Source: Metaphire vulgaris (taxonomy: Eukaryota > Annelida > Clitellata > Crassiclitellata > Megascolecidae). Taken from it: DNA of 64,000 bases. Below are positions 35,956 through 50,475 of this stretch, piece after piece; position 1 is the stretch's first letter; every line of letters begins with the position of its first letter. The position numbers were made by a program, and so were the translations under genes. Location: NCBI GenBank assembly GCA_018105865.1, contig CM030837.1, forward strand, positions 5,041,475-5,105,474. Direction: 5' to 3'. The notes below the pieces were generated by a model that was not told the origin of the DNA, did not search any database, and saw only the letters and a program-made list of their open reading frames with translations.

Positions 35956-38383
35956 TTGTACTGTGTATTAATATTTAAGTAATATTAAAAATTGTATTAT
36001 AAAAGGTGCAGTACCTCTGGTTACTCAAAAGTACGAGTTCATCGATGGTTTTGCAGAATCCTGGAAGCACAGGCTGCTGCATCCTGCTTGGGAACCAGGT
36101 GTGTTCATGAGAATGTACGATGAGTTGTTTTGATAAATATATCTATCAAGCTGGTTGAATTTGTGTTATGGGAATATATTTGGAAAAGTTGTGTAGTTCA
36201 TGGATTTGATTGGAGGAGGAGGACACAGAAGTGGGGAGTTTCTAAACAGATTTGCATTTTACGTGTAAATGCGTAAAGAGCTGAGTTCAGTTCATGCATG
36301 AATTCGTGTCAGTTAGAACATCTTGAAAATTGTAAACAAGAACAATTTGATTTTTGTATGCAATCAGTCTAAGTAGCCAATCATGATGTGTTATGCCTTG
36401 TAACTCTCAAATATCAATCATTATATGAATAGAATCCAGCATAAAAACTGCAAGTCAATGCTTTATTATTTGCCATAAAAATTACTAATAGAGTGAAGCT
36501 GCAGCCACTTACTTCTATGGCAACCAGGCAAATGCAACTTTGGTGTTGAATGAAATGGAGAGATTTTTTATGAAAGAACTATATTACATTAAAGGCTATG
36601 GTGCAGTTTGACTGATAGACAAATTTCTTGCTAAAGACATGAATGATTTTGTTGAACATCTGAAAAGAAACTGGATCAATGTTGCTAGTTTTGCCATTGA
36701 ATATATACCAACACTTGGCCATATCAGAACTTGTCTAACCTTTGGCCACCTATAAACCCTGATCTACGCCCACCAGAGGTGCAGAAATTATACTGAAAAG
36801 TTTGAAGTCCCATTCAACTTTGGGCAGGTCGTTGTTACCGTTGATGTCTCTAAGAGGGATCGCCAAGCTTATGCGTCCCCACATCGGGCATCATTTAGAA
36901 CAAAATTTGTGAATTTTTTACATTTACCGGTAAGGGTTCATCCATATAATATTACGTACGCAAAAAAAGTCATATTTTTGCCTTCCCCCTTTGCACATAG
37001 CGTACATAGGATAAATCTCCAAAATCCGACCCCCTCTTCCCCCTTCAGTGCGTACGTACTATATGGATGGACCCTAAACTAAATCATAAAAATAGATCAT
37101 ACTCTTAACGCAGACAGAATGCTATGAAAGTTTTCGCTCAAATTTTGCTAAAATTATGATTACTGTGACAAGAGATAAGCTGGTTAACAATTTTAGCAGT
37201 AACCTATCAGAAACTGTGCTATATTATTGCTGTAATAAAAAAATGTGATTATGTTGCAATTGAGTGATGTTGTGTCGTCAGTTTTAAGAATTTTTACATA
37301 GCTCTTATATTTTCAATTTGAAGATCTAGCAGATGCTCTTCTGAGCGAAAATGTTGCCCCTGCGGCTACACGTTCATACTTTGCTGATTCTTCGTTGAAA
37401 ATAAGTAGGCACGATATTGTCAGTCGATGGCACGATGACTGTGACCTCAGCACGCTAGTGACGCACACCGATGCCAGGTGGCACCGTATGAATGTTCTTG
37501 GTAGGTCTTTATCTAATTTATCTAATATATACAGTTGTGCCGATGATAAAATTAAACTTCTTTAAAATAAGTTTTAGAATGTAAATACTGCAATGCTTTT
37601 CAGGGCTTATGTTGGGATGAAGTAGTTTCTACTGTTTTAATATCTATTTTATTGTGGTCATACTTTTCTGCTTCCAGTTAGCATATGTGGTGTGCTTAAA
37701 TACCATGCTGTTCAGTTGCCATGATTATATGAACTGCCACTCACACAGGGCAGTCCCTACTGAACCACTTTAAACCTTGTTATATTATATTATATTATAT
37801 TATTATATGACATCAATGTCATCAAATCTGAACTTACTAAATCACATGTACCAATAGCTTCAAAGATCAGCAGAAAATCTGTTGATTTTTTAGTAATGTA
37901 AGATGAATATCATCTGCCTGGCATTATATATGTTGATTTTGCAATGAACGCAATTTTGTTGATTATTGTTTGCTTTCGTTAAGGCATACAGCAAACTATA
38001 CAAGGTCACAGCTGGTTTAATGATGGTTGTGAGTTATTATTTTTCTAGGTCAGGTCGTGAATATTTTACGGGAAGAGAGGCTGCACGCAGCGGTTGGTGG
38101 CAACCGGCCGCAACTCACTTCGCACGTTGTCATTCCGTCTCACTTTAAGTCTGGGGTAACGCTGTACGTAAGGACTGACAGTGCTTTGTATGCGGAACTG
38201 GAAAGCAGCACTGGCCCGGAATTTTCTTCTGTCGAACAGTTAAATGGAAAGGCTAATGAATCTCGTAGACAAATTCTGAAGCTGCAGAAGAAAAAACTAA
38301 AGCAAAACAAATTGCAGTATGACCACGAGGGAGACCACGATCTTCTGAATTGCAAAATGAATCAAAGAATTCAAGAACCGTGA
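29662..38383 (+). CDS. Unnamed multi-exon gene with long polar N-terminus and conserved-looking C-terminal part
   Basis: I do not recognise the family. Exon 1 starts at ATG 29662 and encodes about 660-700 residues rich in Ser, Asn and Asp, probably disordered. It is followed by 32609-32717, 33191-33307, 34183-34297, 35279-35410, 36006-36098, 37324-37500 and 38049-38383 (TGA). All these joins are phase-compatible and give about 359 residues. The C-terminal part is hydrophobic and aromatic (FFHFYPQRYAALFAWLKYW, RWHDDCDLSTLVTHTD, SHVVIPSHFKSGVTLYVR) and looks folded. It ends in a basic coil (RRQILKLQKKKLKQNK). Exon 2 has a short His run. The end of exon 1 is uncertain: the first frame stops at 31735-31737. 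A second frame, open from about 31640, reads to a good donor at 31779/31780 and joins exon 2 in phase. Confidence 0.8.
31764..31779 (+). other. Possible 16-nt microexon or tail of exon 1 of the unnamed gene
   Basis: The bases 31764-31779 lie between TTTCAG and GTAAGTG. If exon 1 is spliced at a GTGAGG donor near 31708, these 16 bases join both neighbours in phase. The intron would be only about 55 nt, much shorter than others in the window. The alternative is that this is the end of a continuous exon 1 read in a second frame (encoding KMAVVVRQSSAVGSKLSNNK and onward). I favour the second reading because its codons look coding over about 45 residues. Confidence 0.35.
31909..32086. mobile_element. 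hAT-like MITE, aged
   Basis: Termini CAGGGGCGTAGCGA and TGGCTATGCCCCTG; flanks GTATTTAG and GTGTTTAT match at 6 of 8. In the intron after exon 1 of the unnamed gene. Confidence 0.6.
33105..33130. repeat. Short perfect hairpin
   Basis: GAACTCACTGA, loop TGCT, TCAGTGAGTTC. Intronic, 60 bases before an exon of the unnamed gene. No U-run follows; function unknown. Confidence 0.4.
33881..34156. mobile_element. piggyBac-like MITE (longer family)
   Basis: TTAACCCTTTGACTGC at the left and GCAGTCAATGGGTTAA at the right, 276 bp between TTAA sites. It ends 26 bases before the exon at 34183 of the unnamed gene, so it contributes most of that intron's 3' end. Confidence 0.55.
34430..34567 (+). repeat. 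23-bp tandem repeat, six units in alternating pairs
   Basis: Unit GCCATCTTAAATTATCCACTTTA (23 bp, given here by its parts GCCATCTT, then AAATTA or GAATTA, then TCCACTTTA). The units alternate AAATTA / GAATTA three times, so the real period is 46 bp. A single extra TTATCCACTTTATAAG lies at 34911. Confidence 0.85.
35879..35948 (+). repeat. (TG)n(TA)n microsatellite
   Basis: TG run, two GTAT units, then a TA run of about 37 bases; intronic, about 60 bases before exon 36006. Confidence 0.95.
36931..37077. mobile_element. MITE of the CATATAATACGTACGC family
   Basis: Termini GGGTTCATCCATATAATATT and ACTATATGGATGGACCC with ACGTACGC / GCGTACGT just inside. About 145 bp, in an intron of the unnamed gene. 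Confidence 0.5.
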
Positions 38384-38410
38384 AATTATTTTATAATGAT
38401 TGCTATGGGA

Positions 38411-38685
38411 CAGTAGCGTGCAGAGGTGGGGCCAGCAGGTTGGTGGCCCTGGACATTCACCAGACGGGGGCATCCAAATTGACTCGGCAACCTTTTTTTT
38501 ACATGAAAACCCTCTAAAATTATTGATTTTTTGTATCGATTTGGCCCCAGGGCATCGACACCAAATAAAGGCATCCAAATTGTCTCGGCGACCTTTTTGA
38601 CCTTTCTTTGCTCATTAACACCGAGGTGGCGGGGGCTTCCAAATTAAACTTGACCCCAGGTCTTCACCACTCTCTCACGCCACTG
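38411..38685. mobile_element. hAT-like MITE with 8-bp duplication CTATGGGA
   Basis: Termini CAGTAGCGTG and CACGCCACTG; identical flanks CTATGGGA at 38403-38410 and 38686-38693. Starts 27 bases past the stop codon of the unnamed gene, so it is in its 3' UTR and carries an AATAAA. Confidence 0.8.
38564..38569 (+). promoter_or_regulatory. Candidate polyadenylation signal AATAAA inside a transposon
   Basis: First AATAAA after the stop of the unnamed gene (TGA 38381-38383). It lies within the hAT-like element 38411-38685, so a transposon may supply the 3' end signal. No transcript evidence is available. Confidence 0.3.
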
Positions 38686-39454
38686 CTATGGGAAGTGGTG
38701 AATATGTTTATCGCAAATGTGCCTTCTGGTGAAGCGTCTGCACTTGTCTATGTAATTTTGACTGATTATTTCAAGATTCTTTTTTCAACAAGTCTTCATA
38801 TAATTGTGGCTTGTGGTGTATGCATATATGTTTTCTAGTCAATCGTGTTTTTATACATATAAAGTCAGAATACAAGAGGAGATATTATGGAGTGGGATTA
38901 AACTATGGTGATTTAAAAAGTTTGGTTTTGGATGTTGCGAACGTTGTACAATTTGTTGGTGTTTCAGATCAGGGAAGTGAGTGACTGTGTACCAATCATT
39001 CTTCTGTGTTGCCCTTCTGGTGATTCCTTTGGCTGAAAATTTAATGACCACCTTATGTTTTCTTAAAGCAGGCCTATATGTATGGTTTTGTAATTGTTTT
39101 GTACATATAAACTTTAGATATAATTAGTATAATTAGGTAATTATTAGTATAATAATTGTCATGGTTATTGGATATGGAGTGGTTTTCACGCAGGCTTACT
39201 TAGCCTCCTAAACCACTTTAAATCACATTATTATATTATTGTAGTGATTAATGAGTGTTGTACTGTTCTGTACACAATAATAGTGATTAATGAGTGTTGA
39301 GTACTGTACATTTCTGGACTTGCCACTGAGACATTCCTTGTCTATCAAATTATACCTGATGTCTTCTTGCAGCAGTTCACATTCAGTGTTTTAGCTACAG
39401 AGAAGCAGGCAAAAACCAGGCAATTTAAATCCCTACTGTATTTGATTATTTAGG

Positions 39455-40012
39455 TCTTAGGGGCCGTTCATATAATACGTACGCACAGTGGCGGCTCCAC
39501 CGGGGCCAGAGATTTAGCCCCCTATTGAGAGCCTGGCCCCCAGTGGCCCCCAGTTGGGACCCTATACTTAATGCTACATACATTAAACAAGAAATGGTTG
39601 GCCCCCATGATTAGAAGTTGAATTTGTCCCAGAGCCGCCACTGCACAAAATTCAAATTTATAAACTGAAGGGTGGGGTCACGACTGAATTTGTACGTACA
39701 CACAAAATTCAAATTTATAAATGGAAGGCTGGTATATTCACACAAACATTTGATTTGAACAAAATTACTTTAGTTTCTAACGGTCGAACAGAGGGAACCG
39801 AGTATTGTTCAAACGGTTATTTAAATATTAAAAACCTTTAATTAATAGTAAACAAATGCTTTTTGGCTATATGGCTAAAAATTATTTTTCACCGCGCGGG
39901 GGTTGCCAATTTGTACGTACGCAGGGGTAACCAAAATGTACGCTGTCAGTGTGCAACAGGGGAGGGGTGAAAATACAACTTTTTGCGTACGTACTATACG
40001 GGTGGCCCCTTA
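39455..40012. mobile_element. Long inverted-repeat element of the CATATAATACGTACGC family
   Basis: Left end AGGGGCCGTTCATATAATAC and GTACGC; right end GCGTACGTACTATACGGGTG and GCCCCT. Shorter relatives with the same inner motif lie at 36931-37077 and 19090-19235, and another begins at 40020. Contains the nested element 39486-39643. Confidence 0.5.
39486..39643. mobile_element. hAT-like MITE (CAGTGGCGG family) nested in another element
   Basis: Termini CAGTGGCGGCTCCACC and AGAGCCGCCACTG. No clear 8-bp duplication. It interrupts the GTACGC-rich element 39455-40012. Confidence 0.6.
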
Positions 40013-40017
40013 TTTCC

Positions 40018-40502
40018 TTAAGGGGCCATTCATATATTACGTATGCATTGGTGAGAAGGGTAATATATGTAGGAGATTTTGCGTGCGGATGCATACGAGA
40101 TGGGTCTCAACTGAATGCGTATGTATACACAAGTTTCTATATAGCCGCCTATGTAACAATTAAAAACCCGCTCGGGCAGAAGACTGGTTAAAATTAGTTA
40201 AATTACACACTGGATTTGAACACAATTACTTTCTCGCGGGCAGGCAATGGTTGACGAGAATTTGTTCATACGCTTGTACTCGTTTAAGCTCATTTCTTGC
40301 TTTAGCTGTGACAGCTTTAGTCCATCGTATGCCTTGTGACTGGCTAAACTTAATTTTTCAAACGGTGTGGCCTATATAGAGAAGCTAATTTGTACGTGTG
40401 CATAGGCGGTTTCAAACATTTAATGAGTGCAAGATGAAAGATGGTGGCCTAAAAATATGACTGTGTAGGCCCACATAATATTGGCCTATGGATGACCCAT
40501 AA
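40018..40502. mobile_element. Second, degraded copy of the CATATAATACGTACGC-type element
   Basis: Starts AAGGGGCCATTCATATATTA with CGTATGC, head-to-tail with 39455-40012. A possible right end is GGCCTATGGATGACCC near 40484-40500. Boundaries are weak. Confidence 0.3.
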
Positions 40503-41897
40503 AACATATTGGTGTAAAATCGTATTTTCGACTTTCAGTGAACCGTTTGAATTTTTTAATCATCATTTGCTAAGTAAAATCAGCCGTGGAATCTAGAAAG
40601 CTCTTGGGCTTCTGGTGTTGAAGAATTGTGGGGTGTCATATATATCGTCATGTGTGTGTGTGTGTGCGTGTGCGTGTGTGTTACAGTGTGCGTCGACGTA
40701 GTGGGCATTCCAAGCAGACTGTAGGTTTAACTAATATAGATCTGTCTGTTCGGACATAAACACCGGCCGCTTAGGCCTAAAAGAAGATGCTATAATAAGA
40801 TAATATACAGTGGTGCTTATATAGGCCCTATCTAGGCCCGTAGATACCTGTGGTCATATGATGCAAGGTAAACAGTTTCACCAATGCTCTCTGTGTCTAC
40901 TCTATATTAAACATTTTGTCGGTTCTTTGCCTTCTAACACAGGCAAATGCGTTGGCCGAACGTTAATTTGTGGTACGTTTCCACTTTCCACATTGCCGAT
41001 GGTAGGAGCCTACGCACAGGGCCGTTTCAACCATTAAACTGCATTCCAGGGCACCCAAACTTTAAGATACCCAAACAGTGTTTTATACAGGCCTGTTAGG
41101 AAGGGAGATCCTCCCCCCCCAAAAAAAAAATCAAAATTTCCCCCTCCCAAAAAAATCCCAGCACTCACCTATACAGACATAGACAACCCAAGCAGGTCCG
41201 ACCTGGCAACTAGATCCTGGCAACTATAGATCTACGCCTAAATCACCTGTTGCCTCGACTCCCCGATGTGTTATCCTCCTTAGTTCCTCCCACAAAATGC
41301 TCCGCGAATCCATGATCTATGACTATAGGCCGGAATAGGGGCTCAATATTACTCATTGCTATTAGGCCTAGATAGCAGCTGGTTGTATCCGATGGCGACC
41401 GCATCATATCTTTAAAATCCGACTATTCTGCTTCTATCGAAACAACAATGTCTTCTTGCCGGTGACTAGCTAAACCCAAACCCCCATCCCCAACCCCATT
41501 TAGGATGGCATTATAGATCGGAAGAGATTTTGGCCTCTGAACCGTTCCTGTCTCTGCCAAAGAACCTCCCATACCCGAGCCTCTGAAAAACGAGGAGGAA
41601 CAACGAAGGGACGGTTGGAAGAAAGAAGAAACCAGGAGGACACGATTTCCCAGTCCTCGCAGCGGATATATAGGCCTACTCAACCTATTTCGTGCAATTT
41701 TCTGGCTGGAATATTATTCTAGGATTCGACATTTCTTATACGCGATTACGCAAATCTTGGTGATCGTTTGTCATTGAAATTCGCTAGTCAAAGATCGCCC
41801 AGTAATCAAGATTCTAACACAATCCAGCTTACTTGCTTCTGAGCTGATGCCTATAAACACGTTTCAAGAGACTGCTAACGAAAACGAAAATAGTTTT

Positions 41898-42479
41898 GCA
41901 GTGATGGGCAAAAGTTAACTAAAAATTAAAATTAACTTTTTTAATTAAACTACTTTTTTTAACCCGTTGCATCAAAAGTTAAACTGGTTGCCAGTAGTTG
42001 GGTAAAAACTTTTAGTTAAGGCATTAGTTAAACTGATTTTTTTCCCAAAAATAACACTTTTAGTTAAACTTGAGTTATTCAGATTCTATGTCAGATGAAA
42101 ACTTTTGATCAGTCTGTGTTTTTCCTCCTTATTCTCAAAAATGCTCCATGAAACATTGTAACGTTGAAACAACCTCATTTAATATGCCGATCAGTGAATT
42201 TGTGGATATTGTGACAGCTGCTGACTTTAAAAAGCCGGTATAATCGTCCCCAATCGTTTCGTTGATCAGCTTGGAACATAGTTTTACTAAAGCTCAGTAG
42301 CTCATGAAAAAAGTTAAACAACGAAAACGGTAAAAAGTTAAACTGATTTTAATTAGTTATCAGTTAAAGTTAAACTGCTATTTTCAGTGAAAATTTAGTT
42401 ACATTAAAAAGTTAAACTGCTTGATTGCAAAAAGTTTAGTTAAAGTTTAACTAAAAAAAGCCTTAGTTAGTGCCCATCA
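41898..42479. mobile_element. hAT-like element with TGATGGGCAAAAGTTAACT termini
   Basis: Left end CAGTGATGGGCAAAAGTTAA, right end CTTAGTTAGTGCCCATCA. The interior is rich in GTTAAACT repeats in both orientations. It ends 67 bases before the SYNPO2-like start codon, so it occupies the proximal promoter or 5' UTR. Confidence 0.55.
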
Positions 42480-42546
42480 ACGAAAGGGATTCGTCTGATT
42501 TTCGTTATTTTCTGTCAAAAAAGAAATCGATTCCTATTCGTAGGCC

Positions 42547-46618
<4,072 letters not shown>

Positions 46619-46625
46619 GGAGTGC

Positions 46626-46668
<43 letters not shown>

Positions 46669-46858
46669 GTTATGGTGATGATGGTTATGGTGATGGTTAT
46701 GGTGATGATGATGATGGTTATGGTTATTTGGAACTGATCAACTGATGAACGGTTATGGAACTATAACATGATAATTATAGGTTATGGTGATGGTTATGGT
46801 GATGGTTATGGTGATTATGGTGATGATGATGATGATGATGATGATGAGATGATGATGA
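46626..46858 (+). repeat. (GAT)n/(GGTTAT)n satellite past the SYNPO2-like stop
   Basis: GATGAT units with interspersed GGTTATGGTGAT units, starting eight bases after the proposed stop codon. It is probably in the 3' UTR. Confidence 0.85.
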
Positions 46859-47557
46859 AGATGTGGTGGTGCTGGTGGTGGTAGGGCCTAGTGGTGATAA
46901 TGATTTTGATCATTATTATTAAGTTACTGTGTTAGGAGGAGGAAGTTATGTTGAATAATATTAATCTGAGGATAAGTAAATTCAATTTAAAATGGACCTT
47001 TCACTGCTCGAAGATACGCGTGCATCTGTCTACTTTTCAGCTGAAAAGATCCCTTCTTTGTCCTATCGTCCAGTTAAGTTCCTCGTCGCGTGATTTCATG
47101 GTCCTATAGGGGGCCTAGTTCTGGTGTGCGGGACTTACAGGAGGCCAGACCATTCGACTGCCTGCTTCGTTCCTGAGTCCTCTTCAATGTCAGCCTCTGG
47201 TCGTGAAGCCTTCCCTCGGCGATTTCAACAAAGCCTTTATGGCCATTTTATTGCTGAAAATGGCACGATTAGATTTCGGAATCGATCTCTTTAGCTTCCA
47301 GCTTTGAATCGACAGTATAGTCTACTTAGGCTGCGCATTTGTCGCTTTTTTTGTCTGTACTAAAAGCCAGACTAGAAATAAATCCTAAGTTAATGTAATG
47401 GCAGTGAGTCAGTTCTAAACTTCTAACCAACGCATCGTTAACTGGTGTTCAACTTATTTTAAAATAAAAATTGCCTTCCGTATTTTCCACATTATATTTG
47501 GATCATTCAGAATTATTAAGGTAGAGTAGACCAATATATGTATTTATATGTATACGA

Positions 47558-47560
<3 letters not shown>

Positions 47561-47615
<55 letters not shown>
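47561..47615 (+). repeat. (AT)n microsatellite
   Basis: About 27 AT units in the region between the two convergent genes. Confidence 0.95.
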
Positions 47616-47619
<4 letters not shown>

Positions 47620-49486
47620 GATATACAATATATATAATTATACAGGCCCTATATATATTATCTATGACAATTTATATAGCCCAGTAACGCAACTGGAGCT
47701 AAAGTAAAGAGCGCGTAACATAAGAGTCACTTATACTTTCTCAAAGCAATAATGTAATAGACCTATATAGATATGCATCTATACTTATACAATGGTCGGT
47801 ATACAACTATACATCCATAGGGCGACGATGCCTGTGGAGCTGGGTGGCTATTGCTACAGAGGAAATGGCTTTTGAAACATGAAGGTTTTAGGTCTAGATC
47901 TAAATACTGTATACAAGCCCGCCGAGAGAAATCCCGGGCCCCTGGGCAGAGTAGTCGCGGACCCCTAGAATTAAAGCTTGAAACTGGTGATGACATTTTT
48001 TTGATTGTCAGCGAGAAATGCCTTCTACGAGCCCTTCAGTAATATACAGTATTCCATGTGCTAACATTTTGCGAACTCGCCCCCCCCCCACAGATCGCCG
48101 GGTCCCTGGGCATTTGCCACCATCCCCGCCCCTCTCGGCGGGCCTATGTATAGACCTGAGGTCATTTGCTAATAATGATTATGATGTTCGCTTCTAAAAT
48201 GCTTCGTATTTCGAAATTATTAATCTATCCGAATGTGCTTCCTTCCATTGAAGACACTAGGCCTACTTTGACACCGGCCCACCATCCCTTAGAGAGAAAA
48301 ACGGGCCATTTGTGCATCCTAAGACGGAAGTTGAACCAAAGTTGCGTGGTTGAACGGTAGTTTCGTTAGTATATAGGCCTATGGCGTATTTTTGATTGCT
48401 AAGTTTGGTGTTTCTCAAGGGTTGTATAGACCAGAAGTGTTTTATCCAGACTCCAGACCTTTGGGGGAGGGGGATTGAGGATTGGGGGCGGACGAGAATC
48501 GACTTGGTTGGAGGGAAAAGACACAGTTCAATGCAAAATTTGTGTAAGTGCTGGGATTTTTTGGGAGGGGGGAATTCTGAGGGTTTTGGGGGAAACTCCC
48601 CTCCTAACAGGCCTGTATAAAACACTGGCAGACCAGTAATGGTCTGAATTTCTGATTATAAGTTGGATCTTATTAATATTCAGCTGTGAATCTGTGACAA
48701 GTAGAATTAGACTAAAGGACAAAGAAAAGGTTCAAAAAATGGCAGAATAAGTTTTATAATATCGTGCTATCGCCTTTTGCTATTTTGGAGTTGGCCGCGT
48801 GCAAAGGGAGTCGAAGTAAGTAAATTCAAATGAAGACCAAGACCGTCTAATTCAGACGAATTTTGCAGGCAAATTATAAACTGGCGCTTTCGAAGTCAAA
48901 TTAGATAAACCACGGGACTGCTAAGTGGCTGTCCATTAATTAATTACGTCAATAAAATATGGGGGAGATGGTTTGAAAAAGTTTGACAATTGTTGACAGG
49001 GGAGGGGTGTTAAGATAAATTGACGTCAACAATTTCATTTTTTACAATAAATTTAATAAATCAAAAAATTAATCTTCACAATTCTAGTTCAGCATAAATG
49101 CCAGCCGTATAAAATATTTTTAGCGTGTATGGGATGGGTTCAAAGTTTTTGACATAATTTCATCAGGGAGTTGCTGAAAATTTGAGTTGTGGACAAAGGT
49201 GGAGCTAAAAATTACCTAAAACTTCTTGACACAACTAATGGGCGGCCCCTTGTAGTAAGGAGGGGTCAAAGTTTTTTACATAATTTTAGGAGGCCACCGA
49301 AATTTTGACAGTTGTTGACAAGGAGGAGGGGGTCAAAAATTGACAAAAAATTGTTGAGATAATTGACGGATACACTTAAGCTGACCAATTTAGTTTTATA
49401 AGTGATAGATCAACGGTAATCATTAGAACAGATAAATGTATATGTATGCAAAGCAGTCGAATTCAATGCGCTAAGATGCATAGGCT

Positions 49487-49680
49487 CAGTGATTAATCTA
49501 GACTCCTGGACTCCGGGGGGACTGACAAAGCCGGTGGAGGGGGAACTGGCAAAGCCTGGGGGAATTCTGCTAGGGGGCTGCTGTTAGTTGATGTAGTATG
49601 CCCAAATTTCCTGGGGAAATTGAAATTTTCAGAGAGGAAAAGGGCAATTTTCCCCCGGAAACGGCCTAGATTAAACCCTG
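49487..49680. mobile_element. hAT-like MITE with 8-bp duplication CATAGGCT
   Basis: Termini CAGTGATTAATCTAGACTCC and GCCTAGATTAAACCCTG; identical flanks 49479-49486 and 49681-49688. Second family copy at 60398-60589. Confidence 0.8.
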
Positions 49681-49927
49681 CATAGGCTTCGAGTGCCTTC
49701 TTACTAATTACTTGCTTTATTACTCGATCTAATTCGTGATAGGAAGTGTGAACGGTCGTCCAACTGAATTTGGCACTTCCGTTAGCAATCCATTCGCAGT
49801 GCAGTTGACTAAGATGTCTCGGCGTCAGAAGGTGTAATAGTATAGTTGCAGAAATACGGTAAATTGCAGCGTTCAATTCAATTGCCAAACGAAAGTTGCG
49901 CTAAACGCTGTCGGCATCTTTTTTGCA

Positions 49928-49928
<1 letters not shown>

Positions 49929-49962
<34 letters not shown>
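49929..49962 (+). repeat. (GA)n microsatellite
   Basis: About 16 GA units. Similar runs are at 8479-8508 and 55434-55467. Confidence 0.9.
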
Positions 49963-49966
<4 letters not shown>

Positions 49967-50287
49967 AGGCCTTGACGGTCTGAAACTTAGCCAGAGTCAA
50001 CGTGTGTTTTTGAGGGTGTCAACTGTTTCACTGATTCGTCTTCTTTGGCGGCCTGGCCGACGCAGGTCGAGAAACCGTGCGATTGTCACCGTCTGCAGAC
50101 ACAGATAACGTCAATATTGCACTGAGTCCCTTGTAGCAAAAGGATCGCAATACATGTCAAACTATGCGGACAAGTGCCTGATTTAATCTAATCTAGTCCT
50201 AAACTTCTATAGCGCCACTGAATATTGCACAGAGGCATCAGCCGATGGCACACCAAATCAAGATAATTCAAGATCCAGGTAAAATCC

Positions 50288-50470
50288 AGGGTATGCGACC
50301 GGCAGAAATATTTTTACACCCCCCATACCCGCCCAACACCCCCTCACAGTCTGAGAGCAAAATCCTCGAATTATGATGCAGCTAAGATGCCATCGCTCCC
50401 CATAAGGGGAGGAAGGGGACCCCCAGAATATATCAACACCCCCAAATTGACAATACTAGAAATAACCCTG
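50288..50470. mobile_element. MITE related to 61273-61454
   Basis: Shares AATATTTTTACACCCCCCAT-like start, GGGGACCCCCAGAATATATC-like middle and AATAACCCTG end with the copy at 61273-61454. Its end overlaps the CTGGCGAC duplication of the 1.86-kb element, which therefore inserted at its edge. Confidence 0.5.
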
Positions 50471-50475
50471 GCGAC

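Larger units (their letters stand above)
38694..42546. other. Intergenic: unnamed gene to SYNPO2-like
   Basis: Holds the two CATATAATACGTACGC-type elements, the nested MITE, a (TG)n run near 40650, a fragment like 48600 (ACAGGCCTGTTAGGAAGGGA) at 41090, and the hAT-like element 41898-42479 directly upstream of the SYNPO2-like start. No other gene is supported. Confidence 0.55.

Noticed and set aside
41423..41683. 86-residue minus-strand open frame
   Set aside because: No recognisable domain, no partner exons in phase, and no homologous-looking motif; chance frame upstream of the SYNPO2-like gene.
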